Position numbers and translations under genes: made by a program
Source: Peristeroidobacter soli
GTDB taxonomy: Bacteria > Pseudomonadota > Gammaproteobacteria > Steroidobacterales > Steroidobacteraceae
Assembly: GCF_004138485.1 (NCBI RefSeq)
Contig: NZ_RYEV01000008.1
Coordinates: 186,001-250,000 of the forward strand
Length of the DNA stretch: 64,000 nucleotides
Direction of reading: 5' to 3'
Shown here: piece after piece, positions 18,484-27,258 of the stretch
Numbering within the stretch: position 1 is the first letter of the stretch
Layout of the letters: every line of letters begins with the position of its first letter
The notes under the pieces: model-generated
The model's input: only the letters and a program-made list of their open reading frames with translations
Told to the model about the DNA's origin: nothing
The model's database searches: none

Positions 18484-19692
18484 ATGCTGAACCGTCGCAC
18501 CTTCGTTATCTCTTCCGTGCTCGGCAGCGTGGCGACGTTGTTACCGCGGATTCCATTCGCTGCCACGAAGACCGACGCCCGATTCATTCTCGTGATTCTG
18601 CGCGGCGCGCTGGACGGGCTCGCCGCCGTTCCCGCTTATGGCGATGGCAGCTACGCGAGCAAGCGCGGCGCGCTCGCGATTACCTCGCCGACCCAGAAGC
18701 TGGACGGAATGTTCGCTCTGCATCCATCGATGACGAACCTGTATCAGCGTTATCGCGACAAAGAACTGATCGTCTTTCACGCCGTCGCTTCTCCTTATCG
18801 CGAGCGCTCTCACTTCGATGGCCAGGATCTGCTCGAAAGCGGCACCGCCGAGTTGAAGGGCGCTCGTGACGGTTGGCTCAATCGAGCGTTGTCAGGCATG
18901 CCGGCCGCCAAGGGGCGGAACACCGATCAAGTCGCCGTGGCCCTGGCTCAGAATGTTCCCTTGGTGTTGCGGGGTGATGCCGCCGTGAATTCCTGGGCGC
19001 CCTCGCGACTGCCCGATACCGACGCTGATACCTTGCAACGGATCGCCGATCTCTATTCCACGGATGAATACTTCGCCACGCGACTCCAATCCGCCCTGGC
19101 CGCGGACGGCATTGCCGGCGAAGGCATGATGGGCACGGGGATGGGCGGCGGCAAACGCGATCCCCTCAACGGCTTCAACACCGTGACCTCCGCCGCCGGC
19201 AAATTTCTGGCCGCGGCCGATGGCCCGCGCGTCGCGGTGATCGAAGTGAGCGGCTGGGATACGCATGCCAACCAAGGCGCCGAGCAAGGCCAGCTTGCCA
19301 ACCGCCTGCGCGCGCTCGATCAAGGCATAGAAACATTGCGCACCTCCCTCGGCCCGGCCTGGAAGGACACCGCAATGCTCGTCGTCACCGAATTCGGCCG
19401 CACCGTCGCCGTCAACGGCACCCGCGGCACCGACCACGGCACCGCCACCTGCGCCTTCCTCACCGGCGGCGCCATCGCCGGCGGCCGCGTCATCACTGAC
19501 TGGCCGGGGCTGGCGACCGGCGACCTATATCAACAGCGCGATCTGAAGCCGACGCTGGATTTGCGATCGGTGTTCAAGGGCGTCCTCGGCTCGCATCTCG
19601 GCGTGAGTGAGAACGATCTGGAGACACGCGTTTTTCCCGGCAGTCGAAGCGCCCAGGTGCTTGCGGGGCTCCTTCGCACCACTCAGGCGTGA
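18484..19692 (+). CDS. DUF1501 family protein, Tat-exported
   Basis: A 402-residue protein beginning with a twin-arginine signal (NRRTFVISS then a hydrophobic stretch ending FAA), so export in folded form is expected. The body contains the DUF1501 sulfatase-like signatures VILRGALDGLAAV, SGWDTHANQG, VVTEFGRTVAVNGTRGTDHGTA and the GG-rich segment after it. DUF1501 is distantly related to the alkaline phosphatase fold. It is paired with the DUF1800 gene 172 bases upstream. The stop shares a TGATCA site with the stop of the convergent nuclease gene, leaving no gap. Function unknown. Confidence 0.87.
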   Translation: MLNRRTFVISSVLGSVATLLPRIPFAATKTDARFILVILRGALDGLAAVPAYGDGSYASKRGALAITSPTQKLDGMFALHPSMTNLYQRYRDKELIVFHAVASPYRERSHFDGQDLLESGTAELKGARDGWLNRALSGMPAAKGRNTDQVAVALAQNVPLVLRGDAAVNSWAPSRLPDTDADTLQRIADLYSTDEYFATRLQSALAADGIAGEGMMGTGMGGGKRDPLNGFNTVTSAAGKFLAAADGPRVAVIEVSGWDTHANQGAEQGQLANRLRALDQGIETLRTSLGPAWKDTAMLVVTEFGRTVAVNGTRGTDHGTATCAFLTGGAIAGGRVITDWPGLATGDLYQQRDLKPTLDLRSVFKGVLGSHLGVSENDLETRVFPGSRSAQVLAGLLRTTQA

Positions 19693-20754
19693 TCATGCTG
19701 GGACGGAGGGGTTAGCTCCGAAATGTTTTGTCGACTCACGCGCCATCGACCGAAATTCCCGCTCCAGATCTTCCACGGTAGGGAGGTCGCTTTTCAGCTG
19801 CTCCGGCAACGCCGACGAGAGTCGATACTGAGCCACGCCCATCGGTTTGCTCGAGTCGCGCAACGCATACTCGACGACGATTTCATTCCGGCCTTTGCAA
19901 AGGATGATGCCGATCGAGGGTTGATCGTCCGGGTGGCGCAAGAGATCGTCCACGGCGGATAGATAGAAATTCATCTTGCCTGCGAACTCGGGTTTGAAAC
20001 CCTCGACCTTGAGTTCGATGACGACGAAACAGCGGAGTCGCAGGTGGTAGAAGAGCAGATCGATGAAATAGTCCTGATCACCGACCTCGAGGGGATAATG
20101 GCTGCCGACAAATGCGAACCCTTTACCCAATTCCAGGATCGTGGATCGCAGATGGTTGAGCAAACCGCGCTGCAGATCGCGCTCCAGCAGGTCGGCACCC
20201 AAGGAAAGGAATTCGAAACTGTAGGGATCTTTGATCAGCTGTTGCGCCAGGTCCGACTGGGCAGCCGGTAACGTACGCGTGAAGTTGGTGAGTGCGCGAC
20301 CCTGTCGAGCGAACAGATTGCTCTCGATCTGATGGGTGAGCACGCTGCGGCTCCAGCCCTCCTGTGAAGCCTGGCGCGCATACCATTCTCGTTCCGCGGG
20401 TGATTTGACGTCCTGCAGCAAGACAATGTTGTGGCCCCACGGCAATTGGGCAGCAACCTGTTGCACAATTGAACGGTCCGGCCAGGCATCGGCAAAGACC
20501 CTCATGTACTTTAGATTGCGCGCCGAGATGCCAGTCATGTCAGGGAATGCGCGGCGCAGATCCGCGGCAAGGCGCATGATGACTTTGGCTCCCCATCCTT
20601 CCGTGGATTGTCGCGCGCGGATGTCGCGGCCGATGCTCCAGTACAGCAAGATGAGCTCGCTGTTTACCGCCAACACCGTACGGAGGCGCGCACTCCGAAT
20701 ACGCTGCTTGAGCTCGGTGAGGAGCGTCGAGTAGCCCTCTGAAAGCTGTGTCAT
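19693..20754 (-). CDS. DUF1016 (YhcG-like) PDDEXK nuclease-domain protein
   Basis: A 353-residue protein. The N-terminal DUF1016 helical domain contains LLYWSIGRDI, GWGAKVI and FSARN-like GISARNLKYM; the C-terminal domain carries the PD-(D/E)XK-like core (DYFIDLLFYHLRLRC followed by VIELKVEGFKPEFAGKMNFYL). E. coli YhcG is the best known relative; its role is not fixed, and such genes are often scattered, accessory and linked to defence loci. ATG 20754 gives MTQLSEGY; a TTG 33 bases further upstream is also in frame. No restriction-modification genes flank it here. Confidence 0.86.
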   Translation of the reverse strand: MTQLSEGYSTLLTELKQRIRSARLRTVLAVNSELILLYWSIGRDIRARQSTEGWGAKVIMRLAADLRRAFPDMTGISARNLKYMRVFADAWPDRSIVQQVAAQLPWGHNIVLLQDVKSPAEREWYARQASQEGWSRSVLTHQIESNLFARQGRALTNFTRTLPAAQSDLAQQLIKDPYSFEFLSLGADLLERDLQRGLLNHLRSTILELGKGFAFVGSHYPLEVGDQDYFIDLLFYHLRLRCFVVIELKVEGFKPEFAGKMNFYLSAVDDLLRHPDDQPSIGIILCKGRNEIVVEYALRDSSKPMGVAQYRLSSALPEQLKSDLPTVEDLEREFRSMARESTKHFGANPSVPA

Positions 20755-20861
20755 GCGTCCAAGGATCGCCGAAACCGGTGGACGCAATCCCCTGAATTTA
20801 GTGCGTATGCCTCACGAGAGCGCACATTCGTTCATCGCCTGATGGACTAAGCTGGGAGGAT

Positions 20862-22166
20862 TTACTTCCTCCCCAACCGATACAACAGCACCGCCAGCCG
20901 CTGCGTTTGAATCTGATAAGTCCGCAGGTCCGCAAACTCATCCGGCGTGTGAGCGCCGCCGCCGAGGAGGCCCAGGCCGTCGAGGGCCATGTCGACGTGG
21001 TCGGCGGCGAAGGAGATGTCGGCGGCGCCGGCGTTGCGGGGATTTACTTCCGTCACGGGGCCGAAGCCGAGGTCTTTGCTGACGCCGTCATAAAGAGACA
21101 GCAGCTTGCGATTGCCTTCCGTCGGCGCCATGGGCGGATAGTTGTCGGTGAACTCGATCTCCGCCGAGGTGTTGGGCAAATTGTCGGCCACGACTTTCCG
21201 CATCTTCGCGCGCGTATCTTCCAACTGCTGAACCGTCAGCGTCCGCAGATCGCCGGACGCAATCGCCACCGGCGCAACAATGTTGTTCTTGCCGGAAAGC
21301 GTGGCGCTCAGCGGTTGTGCGTTGAAATCGACCTGAGTGCTGCTGGCGATCAGGCCAGGATTGAAAGTAACGAACTCCTCGCCGCGCACGTCCTGATAGA
21401 AACCGTTGAGGATGCGACCCAGCTCATAAGCAGCGCCGGCACCGACGGTGTCGGAGAAGATCTGCGAGGAGTGCGAGCTCTTCGCCTTTACTTTCACGAC
21501 CCAGCCTGTCGAGCTGCGACGCGCAGTCACCGCCGTCTTCGGATTGTCGGAGGCATTCTCCAGGCCGATGGCGATGTCCGCCGCCTTCGCAGCTTCGATG
21601 AGATCGTGACGAGCGAGATTGAGCGGCGCGCCCGAGCTTTCTTCATCGCCGTGCAGGACCACGGTGATCTGCAACGAATCCAGCAGTTTCTGCGCCTTCA
21701 GCGCATCCATCGCCGCCAGGGCGACGATGATGCCGCCCTTCATGTCCGCCGCGCCCGGGCCGCGGGCGATGTTCTGATCGACGCGTTGCCAGCGCTGCAA
21801 CGGATGATTGGGTTCGAACACCGTATCCATATGACCGATCAGCAGCACGTGCTTGCCGCGACCCGGGCGGGTCGCGATCAGGTGACCGGCGCGGCCGAAC
21901 GGCGAGCCGTCGACCCAAGTGACTTTGAAGCCCAGCGCTTCGAAGCGGGGTCGAAGCAGGTCGCCGACTTTACGCACGCCCGCGAAATTCATGGTGCCGC
22001 TGTTGACGTTGACGACCTGCTCGAGGAACTCGATCGACGCCGGCTCGCCGGCCTTCACATGACCGACCAGCGCCTTCTCCTTCGCGTCCCGAGGCGCGGC
22101 GTGCGCTCCCAACAAGGGCAGCGAGGCCAGAACGACGAGCAGGGCAGCGCGCGGACGAAGTCGCAT
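20862..22166 (-). CDS. M20 family metallopeptidase (glutamate carboxypeptidase-like), exported
   Basis: A 434-residue di-zinc exopeptidase with a cleavable signal peptide (to about GAHAA). Active-site segments are GHMDTV, GPGAADMKGG, HGDEESSG and the terminal GLGLLGGGAHTPDEF His. The order and spacing suit the carboxypeptidase G2-like branch of M20, which cleaves C-terminal glutamate or similar residues in the periplasm. ATG 22166 has GAGGAAA upstream; an in-frame start 24 bases earlier is less well supported. It is divergent from the MBL-fold gene. Confidence 0.88.
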   Translation of the reverse strand: MRLRPRAALLVVLASLPLLGAHAAPRDAKEKALVGHVKAGEPASIEFLEQVVNVNSGTMNFAGVRKVGDLLRPRFEALGFKVTWVDGSPFGRAGHLIATRPGRGKHVLLIGHMDTVFEPNHPLQRWQRVDQNIARGPGAADMKGGIIVALAAMDALKAQKLLDSLQITVVLHGDEESSGAPLNLARHDLIEAAKAADIAIGLENASDNPKTAVTARRSSTGWVVKVKAKSSHSSQIFSDTVGAGAAYELGRILNGFYQDVRGEEFVTFNPGLIASSTQVDFNAQPLSATLSGKNNIVAPVAIASGDLRTLTVQQLEDTRAKMRKVVADNLPNTSAEIEFTDNYPPMAPTEGNRKLLSLYDGVSKDLGFGPVTEVNPRNAGAADISFAADHVDMALDGLGLLGGGAHTPDEFADLRTYQIQTQRLAVLLYRLGRK

Positions 22167-22198
22167 GGTGGAATTTCCTCTTTCGGCCAAGAGGCCGC

Positions 22199-23305
22199 AT
22201 GATACGCAAGATGACCGTCTCCGACCCTGCCAATACTTCCGTCGCGCCGGCCGTGACCGCGGAAGGCGAGGCGTTTCCTTCAGCGCCGCGCCGTCTTCAG
22301 TACGTGGACACGCCCGTGCCGGCGTCCGGCCAAAGCGTGAGCATCGGGCCCGGCGTGCGCTGGGGGCGCATCCCGTTGCCGCTGGATTTGAATCACATCA
22401 ATGTCTGGCTGCTGGAAACCGACGACGGTTGCGTCGTGGTCGACACCGGCATGGCGGCGTCGATCGGCAAGGACGCGTGGGAAGTCATCGAGCGCGAGTA
22501 TTTCTCACAGCACCCGCTGCGCGCCGTGTTCATCACTCACATTCATCCCGATCACATCGGCCTGGCCAACTGGTTGCAGGAACGATCCGGCGTGCCCGTG
22601 ATCATGTCGCAACGGACGCATGAGCTGTCGCGCGCGATGTGGGGTGGCGAAGGCCAGGTGCATTTCAGCAAGGCCGAGCAGTTCTTCCAGTCGCATGGCG
22701 TGACCGACGCGTTGCAGATCCGGGCGATGTTTCGTCCCGACCGGTTCGCTCGCATGACCAGCGGCATGCCGAGGGTCGAGCGATTCATCGCGGATGAAGA
22801 GGTGCTGCACTGGGGCGCGGGTGAATGGACCGCGCTGGAGACCAATGGACATGCCGAGGGTCACTTGTGTCTGTCGAATCCAGCGGCGCGTCTGTTGATC
22901 AGCGGCGATCAGGTGCTGCCGACGATTTCCTCGAACATCAGCCTCATGTTCCACAGCAACGATCCGAATCCGCTGGGCTCGTATCTGTCGTCGTTGCAGC
23001 GGTTGCGGGCGCTGTCAGAGGACACGCTGGTGTTGCCAGCGCATGGCGTGCCGTTTCGCGGCCTGCGCCAGCGGATCGACGATCTCACCGGCCATCACGT
23101 GCAGCAGCTCGACAAGCTGACGGCGCTGTGTGTGGAGCCCAGGGTGGCGATGGACGTGCTGCCATTCATGTTTCGCCGCGAGCTCAAGGAAATGCATTTG
23201 TTTCTGGCGGTGGGCGAGGCGCTGGCGCATCTGGAATATCTGGTGCATGCCGGTCGGGTCCGTCGCGAAACGCGCGACGGACGGATTTATTACATCACTC
23301 TGTGA
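22199..23305 (+). CDS. MBL-fold metallohydrolase
   Basis: A 368-residue metallo-beta-lactamase-fold protein. The metal-binding motif THIHPDHIG is near residue 112, further ligands are in NGHAEGHLC and SGDQVLP, and PAHG is near the end of the core. The C-terminal 80 residues (from MFRREL) look like a winged-helix extension, as in the lactamase/LACTB2-like group. An AGAGG site lies a few bases before ATG 22199; ATG 22211 is an alternative. No signal peptide. The substrate cannot be predicted from the sequence. Confidence 0.85.
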   Translation: MIRKMTVSDPANTSVAPAVTAEGEAFPSAPRRLQYVDTPVPASGQSVSIGPGVRWGRIPLPLDLNHINVWLLETDDGCVVVDTGMAASIGKDAWEVIEREYFSQHPLRAVFITHIHPDHIGLANWLQERSGVPVIMSQRTHELSRAMWGGEGQVHFSKAEQFFQSHGVTDALQIRAMFRPDRFARMTSGMPRVERFIADEEVLHWGAGEWTALETNGHAEGHLCLSNPAARLLISGDQVLPTISSNISLMFHSNDPNPLGSYLSSLQRLRALSEDTLVLPAHGVPFRGLRQRIDDLTGHHVQQLDKLTALCVEPRVAMDVLPFMFRRELKEMHLFLAVGEALAHLEYLVHAGRVRRETRDGRIYYITL

Positions 23306-23311
23306 TCGCCA

Positions 23312-24022
23312 CTATTCTCTTATAGGTGTCGCGCCGACGATCTTGCCGACCCTGGCGCTGTCGCTGATGTGCAGCTCGACTTCGCGATCGAACTTCAAGG
23401 TGCCGTTGACCACTGCGTTCGGGCCGATCGTGATCCGCGGCTTGCGCTTGGTCGAGAAGAAATTCACGCCATTGGGCTTTTCGACATGAATGCCGCCGTC
23501 GACGCGTGAGTCCGCGCCGATCTCGATGTCGCTGTTGGTGGTCTTGATGCCATTGCTGACGGTGGCGCCGTCCAGCTCGATCTTGCCGTTGACGTTCTCG
23601 ATCTGTCCGCCGACGCGGGCGCCTTTGGCGAGCGTGATGCCGCCATTCACGTTCGTGACATCGCCGCGCACCTCGACCTGTTCGTCCAGGCGCACGCGGC
23701 CGTTTACCGTCTCCACGGAATCCGCTTTGGTGTTGCGATCCAGGGTCACGGAGCCGTTGACCGTGTCGATGTCGCCGACCGTGGAGTCGTGACCGATGTC
23801 GATCGAGCCGCTGACCGTCTCGATGTCTTCGGCGTGCACCGAGTCGCCCAGATGGATCGAGCCATTGACGGTTTCGACCGAGCCCACCTGCCGGCCGCTG
23901 TCGACGCGGATCGCGCCGTTGACCTTGGAAATGTCCTGGTCGCCAGCCCACAGCAACGGGCTCGCCAACAGCACTGTCATCGCCACCCCGGCCGTCCAAG
24001 AGACCGCCCATTTGTTTTGCAT
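23312..24022 (-). CDS. Exported short-repeat beta-solenoid protein
   Basis: A 236-residue protein with a signal peptide (about residues 1-26) and at least eight repeats of about 18 residues, each with the core V(E/D)TVNG(S/R)(I/V) followed by a strand and turn. Such spacing is typical of a small right-handed parallel beta-helix, similar to DUF4097/bactofilin-like repeats. The last part (KPRITIGPNAVVNGTLKF) continues the pattern. GGAGG lies about 7 bases before ATG 24022. The true identity is unknown; it is probably a periplasmic or surface structural protein. Confidence 0.75.
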   Translation of the reverse strand: MQNKWAVSWTAGVAMTVLLASPLLWAGDQDISKVNGAIRVDSGRQVGSVETVNGSIHLGDSVHAEDIETVSGSIDIGHDSTVGDIDTVNGSVTLDRNTKADSVETVNGRVRLDEQVEVRGDVTNVNGGITLAKGARVGGQIENVNGKIELDGATVSNGIKTTNSDIEIGADSRVDGGIHVEKPNGVNFFSTKRKPRITIGPNAVVNGTLKFDREVELHISDSARVGKIVGATPIRE

Positions 24023-24153
24023 CGATCCGTCCTCCGTTGCGCGTTGTGGATTAGGACGCGGGCGGCGTGCGGAAGGTTGCAATGAGGGCTGCAACTGCCT
24101 AGCGGCCCCGGGCGAACGGCTGGTATCTTCTCGGACAAGTCACCGAGGTCCGC

Positions 24154-24660
24154 ATGCTCGACACCGCTCCGCATATCGCCAACCTGGCGCAGGTCATTCA
24201 ACTGGCTGTCGCGCCCGTGTTTCTTCTGGCGGGTGTGGGCACGACGTTGAATGCGCTCGCGACCCGCGTCGGTCGCATCATCGATCGGGCGCGCACGATG
24301 GAGGACCGGCTGGGGACCGCCAGTCCGGAACAGGCGGAGGAGTACCACAAGCTCCTGCGCGTGCTGTCGAAGCGCGCGACCTTGATCAATCGCGCGATCG
24401 GTCTGTCCGTGACCTGCGGCTTTCTGGTGTCGCTGGTGGTCGCGGCGTTGTTCATCAGCTCCTCGCTTGGCATCAACCTGGATGCGCCGATCGCGATCAC
24501 GTTCGTGGTCGCGCTGGCGTGTCTGGCGATGGGACTGATCTATTTCCTGCGCGAGGTCATTCTGGCCACCAACTCGCTGACCTTCGGCGGGGCGCGGCCG
24601 ACCCATCTGGAAGTGAACAAGAGCGGCACGGTCGCCAAAGCGCCCGTCGCCAAAGAATGA
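24154..24660 (+). CDS. DUF2721 family membrane protein
   Basis: A 168-residue inner-membrane protein with three hydrophobic helices (about 15-36, 88-112 and 115-137) and a charged helical segment between the first two (RVGRIIDRARTMEDRLG). This layout and the VIQLAVAPVFLLAGVGT start match DUF2721, whose function is unknown. The C-terminal tail is polar and Lys/Ala-rich. It appears to be a single-gene unit. Confidence 0.8.
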   Translation: MLDTAPHIANLAQVIQLAVAPVFLLAGVGTTLNALATRVGRIIDRARTMEDRLGTASPEQAEEYHKLLRVLSKRATLINRAIGLSVTCGFLVSLVVAALFISSSLGINLDAPIAITFVVALACLAMGLIYFLREVILATNSLTFGGARPTHLEVNKSGTVAKAPVAKE

Positions 24661-24769
24661 CAGCCAGGGACAAAATTGGGCGCAAAGGTGTCAGGGCTCG
24701 TCGCTTGACTTGATTCCGTGATCCACCGCTCAACTTTGCGCGCCGTGCCCCCGGCATCATCGCGCCCAC

Positions 24770-25240
24770 ATGATCCAGCAGCCGCCAGAAATCGTGGTTC
24801 AGCCCGACGCGTTCCGCGTGTCCAAGGAATCCGTGCTGCTTGCCTGCGAGCTGCGTGGGGCGCTGGCCGTGTGCGTGTATGACGATACCCAGCCGGCCGG
24901 CGGGCTCTTGCACTTGCGGTACGTGGCGGTCGCCAACAACCGGCCCATCGATCTCACCGACAACACGCTGAGCTCCGACCTGTTGTTGATGGATCGCTTT
25001 TGCAAGGAGCTGCGCTCCGCTGGTGCACGCAAGCAAAGCTGGCGCGTGAGCATCTTCGGGCACACGCCCGAGGAAGTGCCGGGCATGCAGGGGCCGGCGG
25101 CGACGGTGATCGATCTGGCCAAAGCGTATTTCGCCGACGCGCGCCTGCCGGTGGAATGCAAGGAGTTCAACCGCTCGCCCGGCCTGGTGGTGCGCCTGGA
25201 TCCTTTTGGCGGCCGCATCGGGGTCAGCGCCGACCGGTGA
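24770..25240 (+). CDS. CheD-like protein lacking the catalytic cysteine
   Basis: A 156-residue protein with the layout of CheD chemoreceptor glutamine deamidases. The ALAVCVYD strand is followed by GGLLHLRYV (the catalytic His position), an LLLMDRFCKELRSAGA helix, WRVSIFG, and a final VVRLDPFGGRIGVS strand. In CheD the strand before the His is GSCVAV, with the nucleophilic Cys; here it is RGALAV, so the nucleophile is missing and deamidation is unlikely. No other chemotaxis gene is nearby. It could be a non-enzymatic CheD-fold protein. The assignment is by eye and is the least certain of the named families in this stretch. Confidence 0.55.
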   Translation: MIQQPPEIVVQPDAFRVSKESVLLACELRGALAVCVYDDTQPAGGLLHLRYVAVANNRPIDLTDNTLSSDLLLMDRFCKELRSAGARKQSWRVSIFGHTPEEVPGMQGPAATVIDLAKAYFADARLPVECKEFNRSPGLVVRLDPFGGRIGVSADR

Positions 25241-25314
25241 TTCCTCGGGATCGCGCCGCCCGCGCGCTCATGTAGACTGGTCCGCACTCCCCAGAACAAC
25301 ACTCGCGGATCGGA

Positions 25315-26592
25315 ATGGCCTCGGAAGCTCATGCCTCACCAGCGGCTGCCTCTCGCTGGTACAGCTCGCTCTATGTTCAGGTCCTGATCGCCATCGCGAT
25401 CGGTGTCACGCTGGGTCATTACTGGCCGGAGACCGCCACCCAGTTCAAGCCGCTCGGCGACGGCTTCATCAAGCTGATCAAGATGATGATCGCGCCCATC
25501 ATCTTCTGCACCGTGGTCACCGGCATCGCCGGCATGGAGAACATGAAGGCGGTCGGCAAGACCGGGGCGCTGGCGCTGCTGTATTTCGAGGTGGTCAGCA
25601 CCATCGCGCTGATCGTCGGGCTGGTGATCGTGAACGTGGTCAAGCCGGGCGCGGGCATGAACGTCGACGTGTCGCATCTCGATGCCAAATCGGTGGAGAC
25701 CTACGCCAAAGCGGCCGAGCAGCAGCACATCACCGACTTCCTGCTGAACGTGATTCCCACCACCATCGTCGATGCGTTCGCGAAGGGCGACATCCTGCAG
25801 GTGCTGTTGTTCTCGGTGCTGTTCGGCTTCGCGCTGCATGCGGTCGGCGAGCGGGCGCGCGTCATCTTCGATTTCATCGACCGGTTCGCGGCGGTGATGT
25901 TTCGTATCGTCGGCATGATCATGCGCCTCGCGCCGCTCGGTGCGTTCGGCGCGATGGCGTTCACCATCGGGCAGTACGGCCTGGAGTCGCTGGCGTCGCT
26001 CGGCAAGCTGATGGCGTGTTTCTACGCGACCTGTCTGCTGTTCATCTTCATCGTGCTGGGCACGATCGCGAGGGTGCACGGCTTCAGCATCGTGCGGTTC
26101 ATTCGTTACATCCGCGAGGAGCTGTTCATCGTGCTGGGCACCTCGTCCAGCGAATCGGTGCTGCCCAGAATGATGGGCAAGATGCAGCAGGTCGGGGTCG
26201 AGAAACAGGTGGTCGGGCTGGTGATCCCCACCGGCTATTCATTCAACCTGGACGGCACCTCCATCTACCTGACCATGGCGGCCGTGTTCATCGCGCAGGC
26301 GACCAATGTGCCCATGACCTTGCTCGACCAGCTGACCCTGCTGGGCGTGCTGCTGCTGACCTCCAAGGGCGCGGCCGGCGTCACCGGCAGCGGTTTCATC
26401 GTGCTGGCGGCGACCCTGTCGGCGCTGGGCACGCTGCCGGTCACGGCGCTGGCCCTGATTCTGGGCATCGACCGGTTCATGTCCGAGGCCCGGGCGCTGA
26501 CCAACCTGGTCGGCAATGGCGTCGCCACCATCGTTGTCGCCAAATGGTGTCGGGCGCTCGATGAGAACCGGTTGCGCGAAGAGTTGGGCTAG
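25315..26592 (+). CDS. dctA: C4-dicarboxylate/proton symporter DctA
   Basis: A 425-residue inner-membrane transporter of the DAACS (glutamate transporter) family, importing succinate, fumarate and malate with protons or sodium. Diagnostic segments are TSSSESVLP (hairpin 1), [25 protein letters not shown] (hairpin 2) and [13 protein letters not shown]. Length and residues match DctA rather than the glutamate-specific GltP group. The next gene, a GNAT acetyltransferase, begins 9 bases after the stop. Confidence 0.94.
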   Translation: MASEAHASPAAASRWYSSLYVQVLIAIAIGVTLGHYWPETATQFKPLGDGFIKLIKMMIAPIIFCTVVTGIAGMENMKAVGKTGALALLYFEVVSTIALIVGLVIVNVVKPGAGMNVDVSHLDAKSVETYAKAAEQQHITDFLLNVIPTTIVDAFAKGDILQVLLFSVLFGFALHAVGERARVIFDFIDRFAAVMFRIVGMIMRLAPLGAFGAMAFTIGQYGLESLASLGKLMACFYATCLLFIFIVLGTIARVHGFSIVRFIRYIREELFIVLGTSSSESVLPRMMGKMQQVGVEKQVVGLVIPTGYSFNLDGTSIYLTMAAVFIAQATNVPMTLLDQLTLLGVLLLTSKGAAGVTGSGFIVLAATLSALGTLPVTALALILGIDRFMSEARALTNLVGNGVATIVVAKWCRALDENRLREELG

Positions 26593-26601
26593 TATGGGCT
26601 G

Positions 26602-27141
26602 ATGAGCGCCGCTCCCAGCCCCCACGCCCCTCCGCCGCTGAATTTCGTCCCGGTCACGACCCCGGAGCAGCTGGCGGTGGTGGCGGCGCTGGCCCATGAG
26701 ATCTGGTACGAATACTACGTACCCTTGATCGGCCGGGCCCAGGTCGATTACATGGTCGAGAAGTTTCAGAACGTCCCGGCGATGCAAACCCAGATCGCGC
26801 AGGGCTACGAATATTTCCTGGTGCAGCGGCAGGATACGACTGACAAAGTATCCGACATCGGCTACTGCGCGGTTCAGGAGCAACCCGGAAGGGTGATGTT
26901 TCTCAGCAAGTTTTACCTGCACCATGCGGCCCGCGGCTCGGGAACCGGGCGCAGATGCATGGAGTTCATTGAGGGGCTCGCCCGGCGGCGCGAGCTCTCC
27001 CTGTTGTGGCTGACCGTCAACAAGGGCAATCCGGCAGTGCAGGCCTACCAACGGCTGGGGTTCCGGATCGCCGCGGATCTGGTGATGGATATTGGCGGCG
27101 GCTTCGTGATGGACGATTACCGGATGGAAAAGGCACTCTGA
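26602..27141 (+). CDS. GNAT-family N-acetyltransferase
   Basis: A 179-residue GNAT-fold enzyme expected to move an acetyl group from acetyl-CoA to an amine. The acetyl-CoA loop is in HHAARGSGTGRRCMEF, followed by the strand LLWLTVNKGN and the helix AVQAYQRLGFRI. The acceptor is unknown. The ATG lies 9 bases after dctA, so the two are probably cotranscribed; that does not suggest a substrate. Confidence 0.88.
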   Translation: MSAAPSPHAPPPLNFVPVTTPEQLAVVAALAHEIWYEYYVPLIGRAQVDYMVEKFQNVPAMQTQIAQGYEYFLVQRQDTTDKVSDIGYCAVQEQPGRVMFLSKFYLHHAARGSGTGRRCMEFIEGLARRRELSLLWLTVNKGNPAVQAYQRLGFRIAADLVMDIGGGFVMDDYRMEKAL

Positions 27142-27258
27142 GTGCTTTAGACAGCCCCGTGGGCGCGGGGCCCGATGAGGCTTGGGCGCGAACCAAAGGG
27201 CCAACGGATCGCCTAAGACACAAGCGACTGCGAAATTGGGGCAATACTGTAAACGGTG

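Noticed and set aside
18308..18490. 60-codon frame between the DUF1800 and DUF1501 genes
   Set aside because: Cys/Arg-rich junk composition; no ribosome-binding site and no motif.
24661..24710. AGGGACAAAATTGGG segment resembling half a GGGACAG element
   Set aside because: Only one arm with partial identity; no inverted partner nearby.
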